A stretch of DNA of 64,000 nt from NCBI RefSeq assembly GCF_002078875.1, contig NC_034415.1:19435975-19499974 (forward strand), given 5' to 3'. A program made the position numbers and the translations under genes. The DNA comes from Numida meleagris (lineage: Eukaryota > Chordata > Aves > Galliformes > Numididae). Under the pieces are notes generated by a model that worked only from the letters and a program-made list of their open reading frames with translations, searched no databases and was not told the DNA's origin. Shown one piece after another: positions 24,701 through 36,212 of the stretch (position 1 is the stretch's first letter; every line of letters begins with the position of its first letter).

Positions 24701-27700
24701 TGGAAATCATTTTGAAATAGCCGTGTATTGTCCAGGGAGATACTAAAAGCAAAACAAGTAACTAAGAAGCTATCTGCATTGCACACGCACAATATTAAAA
24801 TACACCCACAAGAACAAAAGGCATTTGTGTAAAATTTAAGCAATATTAAGCACGCAGTTTTTCCAGTGAATTGGTGAAGCTCAGAAGACATAACTAATTA
24901 GAACAGAAGGCTGCAACAGTTAGACTATTTCACAAAGAATAGTTAAGGTACGTTGCCATATGGTTCTGAAACCTCATTTAATGCAATCCAAATAGAAGAA
25001 CATGTGCACATACCCCTGTGAGTTGCCCAAGCATTAATACTGCCTTTTAACTCAGCCATTTAGTGCAGGCACAACTGTTACTGAGTCGCATGACTTTATA
25101 CAGTGAAAGTAAAACAAAATTTGTAAAAGCTTACAGGAGCTATGAAAACAGCATAAACCAAAAGACAAATTAAATATTCACTTATGTGTTATTTGACATA
25201 AGATTACCCATTCTGTTGAGCAAGACAGCAATGTATAGCAAGAATCTTGAAAGCAGTGACTGTACCTTTGCACTCAGACAATGTCATGCAGTGGATTCTG
25301 CAGTAATGGGCATAACCTATATAACATCAAAGTTCCAAAGTTACATGCCAAAAATATAGAGTCACAGCTAAAGTCACTTAATAGGAAAGGCCTTCATCTC
25401 TGAAAGTATTAGATATCATCTGTACCTATCCAAGTGTACTCCTTGAAAAAAATCAGCAAGAAAATTTGAGTTTTAGAAAGAAGCTGATGTGTCATTTATG
25501 AATCTAAGAAAAAAAGAGTTAGAAATTAAGACAACATTCAAGACCTAGACAAACAAAATTTGGCTGTCATTCACTTATGGCAAAATACAGGTGTTTTTTT
25601 TTTTAACTAATGAAGAAATAGCACTGCTGAACATTTGTCCATTTGTCTCGCTTTTAATTAGTATATCACACTATTGATACAATCCAGAAACAACATCAAA
25701 AACAGAACTTTGGCTCTTCCTCTGTCAAACTTTGTGAGTAATGAACCTCATTTAAGTGCCGAGGCTTAGTTCACCATCTAACAAAATTCATCATAGTACC
25801 CTGGAAAAAAAAAAAATTCCACAACAAGAATGAGTAGTTTGAAAGCCTTTTTTTCCCCCCCCCTCCTGCTATAGCTATTCTTATTCACCATATCAAAGCA
25901 TATTGTTGTGCAAGATCTTTGACTTTACTTTAACCATGGCACTCAACAAGTTTAGGGCATGAAATAATACACAAAATAAGCCCTTTTTATTGAATCTAAA
26001 AGAGGAATGGAAGTCTGGATTTGCCATTGTCTGTCAAAATACAGCTACCTTATACCCATAATCCTTAGCTCACCCATTAGGAGGCAGAACATAACCCCTG
26101 AGAGGGTTCAGTAAAATGGGAACTGTGCTTCAGCTCTGGAAGAAGCAACTGCCTTCCACTAGTTATATGCTGACACAAGGATGCTATGCACTGGGATTGA
26201 TTCCGTGCTCACAGTCGGTGACAGGATAACAGACCTGTGTTTGTACTTATTCCAATTCCCGAATCTTAATTTTCTGGGATTTGAAGACACTCCCTTAATT
26301 GTGTATGTTTTACATCTTGTCAATGCAAAATAAATTATTAACTCTCCCATTCCTCCAGAAGTCATTTTAAAAGATTTTTTAGACCTATACGTTTTTAAAA
26401 AGTGTCCTTCATTGATCTATGTCTCTGCCATAGATTTGTGCGCTGCTTTCTGTTCTCTTCAATCTGAGTCCTGAAAAGAAAGTACCTTTTCTGAATCCCA
26501 ATGCCTAAATGCATTCATTGACATTTAGTAATGTGTTTTACTACTCTGGCCTTTGAACGTGTTGTATTGCATCTGTCTGGTCATCCCACAGCTTCCCCAC
26601 AGGTCAACGATACTTCTAAGTAGAGAATAAGCAAAATCCCATTTGAGATGATGATATCAATTCCTTATTGCAGAGCCTTTGAATTAAAGGTTGTGAATAA
26701 CAGACAACACAAGACAGCTCACTGCTTTTTGTATCAGCTCCCCTCAGAAACTACCTCATTGCTACCAGTGAAGGCCATACTCATAACAATGGGCTGCAGA
26801 AGAAAGCTAGCTGCATGCTTTTAAGATGACAATAGATGTTGCTGAAAGTTAATTCTGAAAAGAATGTGGCTGTAGACGAGATTTTCTGAAATCTGCAGCA
26901 CTTATTTTGAAGAAATCTAAGCGAGACAGGATACACAGAGAAACTGCAGAGAGCATTAGCTGAAGCATCATTCTTTTTGTTACTTCTTTGACTCATTACA
27001 CTCACCTAGAGTGAAAAATATCAATTAAACACTCAAACATGTAAGACATCATCTGGATATTTCCGTATTCCTCAACACTGATTGTACTGGTAGAATTTTG
27101 CATAATTGAGCAGACTTCTACGACAACAACATAAATATTATACATTAATTTATGATTTATCTTTTTCCCAACTGCTTCAGAGACTACATTCTTACAGCAT
27201 ATTGAAAACCAACCATCTCTGCTACAGGGAAACTAGCCACGCAGCACCAAAAACCAGCATGATTTTGTAGATTTTGTAGAAGGTTGATGGAAGAACTGCC
27301 AAAACAAATGTATCTTAGTTGGAAAAAAATAAAAGCATACTTAAAAGAGTACACTATGAAATCACACAATGAGGGTATACACTAAAGCAAGGCAGAAACT
27401 TCCAGGTAAGTATTTATATAGGTATATAGAATGCTTTCTTTCTTCAGATCAGCAGAACTATCAGTTTCCACTGGGATTGCATTTTCTTTCCCATGGCTGC
27501 ATTTCGGTAGGAGAAACTTAAAGTAACAGCTCTTCCCAATTATTATTCTCCTTTCTATTCCCCTCCACAAGAGAAATGAAGATCTGTTTTTTGTTTTCTC
27601 AGAACTGCATTGCCTGATATTACAGCTGACTGGTTAGCCTTGATTTTTTGGTCAGCAATTTTCTATTAAAACCACGTGATTTTTATTAGTGACAAACACA

Positions 27701-28394
27701 CTAGAAAAATAAGCTGGACTTCAGCTGCCTACTGACATTTTACAAGCCCTGGTCTCAAGCTGACTTTCCAGGAAGGCATTGCCTCATACCTTCCTGCCAA
27801 GTGAGTACCCTTTTCTTTTCTAATGGCATTTTGTGTGCTCAGCAATACTTATATTAAAGCAAGTGAACCTAACACCTATTTAACATCTTTTCCTAATTCA
27901 GCACCTGGTTGAGGAGAGATGAAGAAGAATCTCAGAGCTTTAGATACTTTTATATACAGTTAAATTCTAGTGTTGTTCTAAAGAACAGATTCCCCTAAGA
28001 CCATATTAAATTCATAGATTTAAGAGAGATGTATCCTATAAATTCACTACACACTTCTGTTTATGTATTAGCCATTGGTATTTTGTAACAGCATATGTTT
28101 ATTACTATAGTATTTCACGTTGCTTCACAGTAATGGAAGACAGAATCAGCTAGGAATCCACAGGGGGCTAGTGAAACCAAGTAAATGTTTTGCTATTCAA
28201 ATTCTAGCATGAAAGCAGGATTTTTCATCAAAAGTGCTGGTATAGATTTTTCAAAGTCTCTTTAAAATACTTCTCCTATAAACTCTGTCACAGTACATAA
28301 TAATGTTCTCGCTTCATTCTCAATCATGAAATCCATTGTTGAATTACTTAATGATTTCTCAAAAAAATTTACATTCATTCTATAGCTGATTTGC

Positions 28395-28433
28395 CTTTGT
28401 AAGTTACTTTTGTAAGTTACTTTTGTAAGTAAT
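28395..28433. repeat. Three-copy 13-bp tandem repeat
   Basis: The unit TTTTGTAAGTTAC occurs three times in a row (28395-28407, 28408-28420, 28421-28433). The first copy has one change and the last diverges in its final three bases. Confidence 0.9.
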
Positions 28434-28458
28434 TGCAAGGAAAGATTATTTATGTATA

Positions 28459-28472
28459 TACACACACACACG
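28459..28472. repeat. Short (AC)n microsatellite
   Basis: About seven AC dinucleotides next to a TATATA stretch. Confidence 0.85.
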
Positions 28473-28991
28473 CATTACTTAGCAAAAAGAAATAAGCATA
28501 ACCAAGGATCACTTTCTGCTGGCTGGAGAAGTTACAGTTGTTTGACTCAAAGTTGAAGTTTGGATGACAATATTCAAAGTACAGTATTTGGCAGAAGAAA
28601 AATGGATCAATTTGAAAAGAAGGGAAAACAAAGTGTCTGAGAAAGAGAAGTCAGAAGGGACTCAATCTACTGTTGAGAAAGAAAATCTGCAGCTCTTCAA
28701 AATTTTAATGTATATTTACGCTAAACACCAAGTTGCAATTTGTCATGTCTGCTGGAGGACCAAAATCCTCCAGTAATTTTTTGTAGTGAGAAATGTGTTG
28801 AACCATATTTCAAAATATTTCAAAGCCTCTATTCTTTTAGACTAGGAATGAAATCCTGGTTCTTTGCACTACCAGTTTTGGTGCAATTGATTTACTTCCA
28901 CAGAAATCATTCTTCTATCGCATGGAAAACATAAATGTCAAAGCAGCTATAAAATACATGCACCAATGAAGTCATCCATTTTGCTTTTCTT

Positions 28992-29007
28992 CCCCCCCCC
29001 CCCCCCC
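28992..29007. repeat. Poly-C run of 16
   Basis: Sixteen consecutive C. Such runs are prone to length errors in sequencing and to real polymorphism. Confidence 0.9.
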
Positions 29008-29108
29008 TTTAAACAGCAAATAAAAAAAGAAGACTTTATTAACCTCCACTAGAATTAAACTTGGATTTTTAAAGCAAAGAATTACTGGATTACTTCTACA
29101 CAGAAGTC

Positions 29109-29378
29109 CTACAGAGAGAAAAACAAGCCTAAGCTATAGACCGGGTAATCAGAATCTGTCAATTCCTTTCTGGTCCGGGCAGAATCATTTAAATATTCTT
29201 GCCTCAGTTTCTTAATGTAAAAATCATAAATACCAGTGTCAATGTCAAAGATTTGTGAGGTCAAGTTATTCCCACGGCTAACAACATCAGTAAATTTAGC
29301 AATAAAATCGTTAGAAAGAACGATGTGTGTGAAGAACGACACATACAAGCACATATCTTGGCAGAACAGATGATCCAC
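29109..29378 (-). other. Unexplained minus-strand ORF followed by AATAAA
   Basis: I do not recognise a family. On the minus strand an open frame of up to 90 codons runs to a stop at 29,109. Its first position is GTG. The first ATG-encoded methionine follows a few codons later. The predicted product is hydrophilic in its second half (segment near IFDIDTGIYDFYIKKLRQEY) and has no visible motif, signal peptide or repeat. About 70 bp past the stop a canonical AATAAA reads on the same strand (29,040-29,035). The stretch has about seven CpGs, more than the surrounding DNA. It could be the 3' end of a decayed retrocopy, a terminal exon of an unrecognised gene, or chance. No convincing splice acceptor was seen. 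Confidence 0.25.
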
Positions 29379-32300
29379 AAAGAAGAATCAGTCACTCGTT
29401 ACTTCTATGCTTTCTAGCTGCTACCAAATCACTTCAGAATTTGATCAACAGCCTCTATTTTGTCTTCCCATTTAGCAAGCTTAACTAGATTCAAAAATAA
29501 AATAAGAAAAATAACCTGAGGAAGTCTCTGCTCAAGGTTTTTCTGCCTCTGTATGAACAAAGGAAGAGAGAGAAAAAAAACTTCCCCTCAAAAGAGAATG
29601 TATTTTAAGAGCGCAGCAGGTGCCAAAAGAGAACTAGTTCATACAAAACAAGTACACAGCACAGGCCAGCATATTTCATTGTTATATGTTGGAAGATGGA
29701 AAAAAAGTCTCTATTTTTCTGCAGAGCACTTTACAACTTCCTCATACACCACCCCTTTTGGTGCTCCAATGAGGAGGCTGCCTTCCTAGCCCATGAAGCC
29801 TCAGGAGAGAAAATGAAATCCTACTGCAAGCCTAGGGAAGGGGAGCACAGAGGCAGAGATCTGCAGTGTGAATATTAAACGTCATTAAGTTCTTAGATAT
29901 TGTAATTTATTCAATGTTATGATACTGTTCTCCTTAACATTCACTTCATTAAGTTACCATGGCACCTTGGTGTCACTGCATAATACCAGGAAAGTATTTT
30001 TGCCTCTTCTGTGAAGTTTTGTCTGGGATAAGACCTCACTAACATCAAGGTAGAAGCCACCCACTGTCCAGGAAACTCAGAACTTGGGGAAAAAAAAAAA
30101 ACAAAGAGAGGGGCAGGTGGTAAGTTTCAATAAATCTTCTACAAACAAAAGTAAATTTTACCAAGTTTTATCAAATAGTTCAAGTTCACTTAGGCTAATC
30201 CTATTCCAACCTGAGTATTCAATATCCACTTACTTCAGCAGTCTAGGAACTGACATCTTTTTCAATACTATCACTTCTTTCTATTATGCAGCTTTAGGAA
30301 AGCTGTCTCATGTCCTACAAGATCATACCAAAAAGCTGACTTGATGCATCACAGCCACATGACAAGAAAGTGTGAGACATTACATGAGATATTTGAAATA
30401 ATGAAATTCTTCTCAAAAGAACCAGTCAGAATATTGCTTTAACTCTGCAATACCAAACTCCCAAATACCAATAGCATAACACACTATTGCAGTCTGGCAT
30501 TGATAGAAAGAGTGGTGAGATTCTTTCTACTTGTCTCAAACTAAACCCCAACAGATACAAGCAGGAATGGTCTTTGTTATGGGCCTCCTCATTGTTATAA
30601 AAGGAACAGGTCAAAGTCATTGTAAAGTTTCTTCACAGCTCTTTCTCATCTCTAGAAAAGCTCCATTAAGCACCTGCCAAACAAGAAGTCAAACAGGTAA
30701 ATAAAAAACAAACAGGACATGAAAATTGTTATATCTTTCCCCTTTAAAACATCAAGAAAATGAACTTCAGTTTTGTATCTAATGCCTACACATTGTGGCT
30801 TAACAGAAGCATTAAAAATGTATAAACAGAATTTGAAATAGCTTTAAGAGCCACAGAACAACACATCTGTTAACCAAATGGAAAGTATCTAAAAAATTTA
30901 AGAGGTTGCGGAAATTATTTGTTTTATTCTTTTGCATTGCCCAAAATCATTATGTGCTCTTCTGTTCTAATTGAGTCCTCTAAGCTATAAGAGTTTAAGT
31001 AAACACAAGTGTCCAACCATAATGCCTGTTTATATCAGTCTTTGATCAAGCCTAACTGCAACAAATTAGGAAGAGTCTTCAAGTAGTAATTAGCTGCATT
31101 ATGAAAGACCAACAAAATATTTGCATAACATATTTCTCCCAGGCCAAAGCTACCAGCAGTACTAAGGGAGGTAATCTGTAGCTGATTTTGAAGACCTCAC
31201 ATCACGTAAGAGCATGAACTGACTTAAGTGTCAGGATAAGAGAGGATACAATAAGCTAAGGCTCATGCTAAAATAAACCATTACTGAAGATTAATATGTG
31301 CTTCCTGTAGCATTTCTCCATCTATTGTGAGAAGGAGAGTGGTAAGGGCATAAGGAAAGGAGTCTGAGTGCAACCAAAGAGGGAATACAGGAGGAGGGAG
31401 AAGTCTTCAGTATGAGTGGACAGTTTTTAATTTGCATTAATGACATCCATAGCACCATTCCACTCTTCCCCAGAAAACTGAAGAAAATCCAAACAACCAC
31501 ACGGCATTTCACTGTTTGCATAGGCTCTATTTTGAGTTTGTCAATACACTGAAAGAATCCCCAAGGAAATTGATGTGTTATGGCAAAGCAGTAAGAAAGG
31601 TGTATTTTTCTTCTAGGCCTTGTTCTACTTCATTAGCCAGCAGTAGTAAAGTCTTGGAGTGTGCGACTGAGCAATTTGTCTGATGTCTCAGAAACATACC
31701 AAACATATTTGATATGCAGGAGGGAAGAAAAGAGATTACATTTCTCCTTTGTAATTTGCATTTGAGAAGTCACGCAGTTTTCATGCATTTGTACCCAAAC
31801 AGCCTGCAAACAAAACCAGAGCTGGATATCTACGTGCTTTGGTGGGAAGAGCAAATCTTTCCGTTCCAAAAACCATCTAGAAGCAGGTCCACGAATCGAG
31901 CAGAAGATAACCAATCTTTTCTATAGCACATTAGCTTTCCATGACTAAGCCAGACACTAGCACTTTATAAAAGAGCAGAAAATTAATTTCACCAACACCA
32001 GAATTTCTCTTTAAGAGACCTGTTTTTACATCCTCAGTAACATTAAATACATCTACATCCAATCCTTACTCAGAGCTAACAGCAGTTTTTAAATTACCAG
32101 TTATGATGTTAATTCTTTGCTAACAAAATTTGTGATTTATATAGCAAGCACTGTGTAACGTAACAATAGTTTGCCCTCCTGCTGCTAATAGATGACAAAG
32201 CACTACATACATTCCTTTTTTAAACTTTAAAGAAAAATTAAACATTTTTTAGTGTATTGACCTTTATTGTACATAAATCACTTTGAATACTAATGTTCTG

Positions 32301-33608
32301 ATGATCTACAATTAAATTCTGCATTACTTTTAATAGAGATATTCAGGGTGTGGAAGTTACATATCATTACAAGATTAATATACTCTCTTCCTTTGTAAAA
32401 AATATTAGTGGTGGAAAATGGCAGGGTAATACAATGTATGAGCGGAATAACATGGTTGACTTGTATTATTTTCAGAAATTACGAAATGCCAAGCCATACT
32501 ACAAAATAATAAAAAAAAATAAAGGGAATTGATTTTTTTTTTTTACGTTAGTTTACCGTGAATTTCATTTTCACTAGAGCTTTCTCTTGTGTTTTTTTGT
32601 TTGCTTGTTTTTAAAAGCTAGCAGAAATTCTGGTAAAGGTAACAATGTTTATGCTGAGAAGAAAAACAAGGATTTGCTCATCTCATACCCTGATCCAACA
32701 GTACATGTGTGAGAAGCAATCACTAGATCTTGCATAACACTACAGAATATTTCTGTAAATGATCACTGCAGTTGTAACACTCAAGCCCAAAATCAGGGGC
32801 GTTACTTTCAAGTCTTTCCTTTTTAGCATCACAAAGCTACTTCCTATGTAGCATCTCCCAAGCACAATCTTGGGTTGCATGGACATCAACACAAACTAAT
32901 TTGAGTACCCATTATTTCAGTTCTCACATTTTCTCTCACAGCTGCTAGAAATTTACTCGTTTCCAACATCCAGGAAGAGCTGCCACTAAATTTATCTTCT
33001 AGTTTTCCCACAGCATTTCTTGGTTTATTTCCATTGGATCCCCTTTCATTCAAATTAGGCCCCACAGAACTCAACTTCACCCCTCTTTCCAGTGTTTGCT
33101 CACAGCTTTTTCTCCAGAAACTCCCTCTGGAATTTAACCTGATCTGTCATCCCTTACAGTTCATTTCAGTACTGGTCATCTCAACACTCCTTCGATCCTT
33201 TCAGGACTCCACACAGTCAAGCCTCACAAAATCTTGTCTGATAGAGATGAAGGACAACATCTTCCTCCTCTTCTCCATGCTCCCAGTATGCCATTCCTTG
33301 CTTTGCCCCTACAGAGAGCTCATGTGGCCAGAAGTCACCCTCTGAACTCCTATGCAATTAATTTGGGACAGATCTTTGGTTTCAATTGTAATTAAATCAG
33401 GTTAGGCATGGTTGGCCTCCTGTAGTCCTTCTGCTTTCTGCCAGAATTTCAAAGATCATTTTTATTCACAGATATTTTTAACAAAAAACAACCCAAAATT
33501 CCAATTTCTAAGGTTGCACGCATTTGTACAAAATCAAAGCCTGTCTTTACATGCATGCACTGGAATGCTCAAATTGTTGTAGGGCCAAAATTTGAAAACA
33601 CATGAAAC

Positions 33609-33843
33609 TCATAGAACGATAGAATGGCCTGGGTTGAAAAAGACCTCAAAGATCATTGAGTTTCAAACCCCCTGCTGAGTGCAAGGTTGCCAACCACTAG
33701 ACCAGGCTGCCCAGAGCCATGTCCAGCCTTGCCTTGAAAACCTCCAGGGGTGGGGCATCCACAACCTCTCTGGGCAACCTGTTCCAGTGTGTCACCACCC
33801 TCTGAGTGAAAAAAAACTTCCTCCTAACTATTCTAACATAAGC
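33609..33843 (-). mobile_element. CR1 LINE 3'-end fragment, minus strand
   Basis: It begins at the left with the reversed CR1 end (TCATAGAACGATAGAATGGCC). It continues with GGGTTGAAAAAGACCTCAAAG, CCAGGCTGCCCAGAGCC, CCTCCAGGGGTGGGGCATCC and CACCACCCTCTGAGTGAAAA, all standard CR1 untranslated-region landmarks. About 235 bp remain, and the 5' side is cut off near 33,840. Confidence 0.93.
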
Positions 33844-35653
33844 TATATATAAAATTTGAAAATAACGTTTTCTAAGTACATGATTCAGTCCAGGGAATAT
33901 ACTTTAATAGGCGTGAAGTAGTTGATTATTTTCTCTGTCAAGGTCTATAATCATCCATTTTTAAATGGAATATAAAGATTGCCATTAAACTCCCTGGATC
34001 AAACACTATACTCCTTGCTCTTTATCCAAAGACCAGATACAGCAAAGGACTCTCTCTCTTAATTACACCTAATGAGAGAAATACAGAAAATTATGAATAA
34101 CATTTACATGCTTGAAATTATGCACAAGTTTTGCAGCCACAACCAATTAGGCCATTAACTAAGACATCTTCACAAAGCAGAAGTACTTATATGTAACCAG
34201 GCTGGGTTAAGGAATGCTTTCAGTGAGAAAAAACCATCCCAGTTTATTCATAACATAATATTGAAAATATTAATTACAATTAAAGGAGGGACTACCTAGA
34301 AGGGCACTAAGTCATGACACCCAGAACACTTAACAACCCAGAAGAAATTTTAATGAACTTGCTTAGGTCAAGGAAGGCTCCTACAGTTGGTGTTTGGTGT
34401 AATTCTATCATGAGCTTATGTATATGTCCTAGGGAACCACAGAATTTAGACAAGCTTGCATTAAGGGTAAGTACTCTCTTAAGATAAAAAAGAGGAATAA
34501 CAAAATTAAATTTACTTGATTAAAACAAATTTGATCTATTTGCAGAAGGAAAAAGCTCATCTGATCAATTGAGAATTTTCAAGGATACTGCCAAGATGAA
34601 AATCGCATCATCATTCAACCTGTTCACTTAACGAAGACATAGAGAGAAGGAAAAGGAAGCACATCACAGAGGTGAGCTCTAAGGTGAGGGCTTAATTATA
34701 GGGATGAGCAATTATTTTTAGTAAGAAATAACTTTAAAATTTGAAGCATGGCCAAAGGTTATGAAGTAAACTTTTAGAAAAAGCAGAATCTCTTCCTTTC
34801 CCATTTCTGCCTGTGACTATGGGTAGAAGACAGCCTACCCAGAATGAGCCCTGCTGCAGAGACAAAGGAGAAATTAACTCAGCGGGAAGCAATAGCAGGT
34901 AAGCAGTCAAGAAAGATATATAGTATAGGAAGGCAGAGATATAGCATCATCTCCCCACCTGCTGGAATATGCTCAGGATCTCTGCATGAGGAGCATACAT
35001 TTGGATGATATCCATCAGGAAAAGCTGTGCATCTTCCAGCATACATTGCAGTTGTTACAGATGTCCTGCTCTCAATTCAGCAGAGCACAAAGGGCCCTCA
35101 GAGAACAGCTTCTGTAACCCCACAGGACATCCCCAGCCTTCACTCCAAGGAAGAGTTGAAGCTGCAATTGGTGAGGGCTCTTGTGCAGCAGAAAAGGCAG
35201 AGTGCCTGGGACTACTAAGAGTAGGGGACAGGACAACCCACTGGCAGGAGACCCCAGGGACCAGTAAGGGAGGTGGGCATCAGTGCTGGAACAGACATCA
35301 AATTATGCACATCAGGTGAGCTGCTGGGGAATCGTGAGCCTTTCTTGAGATTAACCTATGCACAACACAATCCAGCAGTTCTGAGGAATTAGCATCAATA
35401 CTGTCAGGTGGGATATCAGCGTTAGACAGATAACAGGTAGGAGCAGAAGAACATTTGACTTTTAAAATACTCGGTGGTCATAAATAAGTGAGCACTGCAA
35501 GCAATATCAACTGCAGAAGGCAGCAGATCATTTAAGTGCAGGTGCATAGGCTAATACTGATAAGATTCAGCCAATATATCTTTTAGCAAAAGGAAAAGAA
35601 ATTCTTGCCAAAACCTGTCCATAAACAGATGATAAAGGAAGGAGGCAGGAAAG
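33844..35653. other. Unique non-coding DNA
   Basis: No gene or transposon recognised. A short open stretch at 35,027-35,218 (ending in a KLQLVRALVQQKRQSAW-like segment) resembles coding sequence in composition. It has no recognisable family and no supporting splice sites. Confidence 0.5.
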
Positions 35654-35908
35654 TGTTGTAATAGGCGGTTGCAAGGATACGAGATGTAACGAGAAAGGCC
35701 CCCTCCCCGAAGGAACAGGGACTAGTTGACCAAAGAATGTACCCGTGATGCAGGGAAAATGGCAAACTAAGATGATCCAATAAGCTACCTTTTGATATGT
35801 CAGTAGATGGAAAATACTGCTTCATGCTTCACTGCTACATGCCTCAGCAAAAATATCCAATCAGCATTAAGGGAGTAAGCTTTGGATGGCAATAGTGGAT
35901 AACAAGTA

Positions 35909-35917
35909 TTATAAAAG
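35909..35917 (+). promoter_or_regulatory. TATA-like box of the LTR
   Basis: TTATAAAAG lies 17 bp upstream of the LTR AATAAA signal, a spacing like that in alpharetroviral LTRs. It follows two CCAAT boxes. Confidence 0.6.
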
Positions 35918-35933
35918 TAGTGCTACACCTTTG

Positions 35934-35939
35934 AATAAA
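35934..35939 (+). terminator. LTR polyadenylation signal AATAAA
   Basis: A canonical AATAAA just downstream of the TATA-like box and followed by a T- and TG-rich stretch, the usual arrangement for LTR polyadenylation. Confidence 0.6.
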
Positions 35940-35959
35940 AAAAGCTTTTCTTGCTGCTA

Positions 35960-35986
35960 TTGTGTGTGTGTCTGTGTGTGTGTGTG
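35960..35986. repeat. (TG)n microsatellite inside U5
   Basis: An alternating TG tract with a single TC interruption within the U5 part of the LTR. Confidence 0.9.
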
Positions 35987-36000
35987 AATGTGTTTTCAAG

Positions 36001-36018
36001 TGGTGCCGAAACCCGGGA
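36001..36018 (+). promoter_or_regulatory. Retroviral primer-binding site, tRNA-Phe type, copy 1
   Basis: TGGTGCCGAAACCCGGGA is complementary to the 3' end of vertebrate tRNA-Phe including its CCA. It lies two bases after the LTR end, the standard position. This defines the start of retroviral minus-strand synthesis. Confidence 0.88.
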
Positions 36019-36043
36019 ACGTGTGAGTGAATGTGTTTTCAAG

Positions 36044-36061
36044 TGGTGCCGAAACCCGGGA
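36044..36061 (+). promoter_or_regulatory. Retroviral primer-binding site, tRNA-Phe type, copy 2
   Basis: An identical second copy of the 18-nt site, 43 bp downstream of the first. It lies within a duplicated segment that also includes the last bases of the LTR. Confidence 0.88.
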
Positions 36062-36144
36062 ACGTGTATATGTGCTTTCAGGAAAGTACCTCAAATATCC
36101 CTCAACTAGAGATGGTGAGTTCTGGGGACTGCAGGAAAGCACTG

Positions 36145-36212
36145 CCGTAGGAGCAAAGTAACAAGCTAGATGGATCATTGTTCTAACCTAGACATTTGTT
36201 TGTTCTTAAAAA
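36145..36212 (+). mobile_element. Possible old CR1-like 3' tail, plus strand
   Basis: GCTAGATGGATCATTGTTCTAACC followed by TTTGTTTGTTCTTA resembles the 3' tail of old sauropsid CR1 elements (GGACCATTGGTCTGACCC ... GTTCTTATG). Only about 65 bp match and the upstream sequence is not recognisable. If correct, retroviral internal sequence ends before about 36,145. Confidence 0.45.

Larger units (their letters stand above)
21706..33608. other. Unique non-coding DNA
   Basis: No recognisable gene or well-defined transposon in nearly 12 kb. It contains small tandem and homopolymer repeats at 28.4 kb and 29.0 kb and an unexplained ORF at 29.1 kb, each listed separately. A stretch at 25,370-25,435 weakly resembles an old reversed CR1 end but is too decayed to call. 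Confidence 0.5.
35654..35998 (+). mobile_element. 5' LTR of an endogenous retrovirus, plus strand
   Basis: About 345 bp begin with TGTTGTAATA and end in TTTTCA two bases before a primer-binding site, which fixes orientation and the right boundary. Promoter landmarks appear in the expected order: CCAAT at 35,777 and 35,857, a TATA-like TTATAAAAG at 35,909-35,917, and AATAAA at 35,934-35,939, placed just after the TATA as in compact avian retroviral LTRs. The U5 portion contains a (TG)n microsatellite. The left boundary is chosen as the nearest TG at a plausible LTR length and is less certain. No gag, pol or env was recognised downstream and no partner 3' LTR was found, so only the 5' tip of the provirus survives. 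Confidence 0.75.
35985..36067. repeat. 43-bp-period tandem duplication of the LTR end and primer-binding site
   Basis: A 40-bp segment at 35,985-36,024 is repeated without change at 36,028-36,067. Each copy holds TGAATGTGTTTTCAAG, the primer-binding site and the following GTGT. Only a GAG-type trinucleotide separates the copies. Confidence 0.93.

Noticed and set aside
25370..25435. Possible reversed CR1 end (GTCACTTAATAGGAAAGGCC ... ATATCATCTG)
   Set aside because: Only scattered matches to the CR1 tail. Too short and too decayed to call without an alignment.
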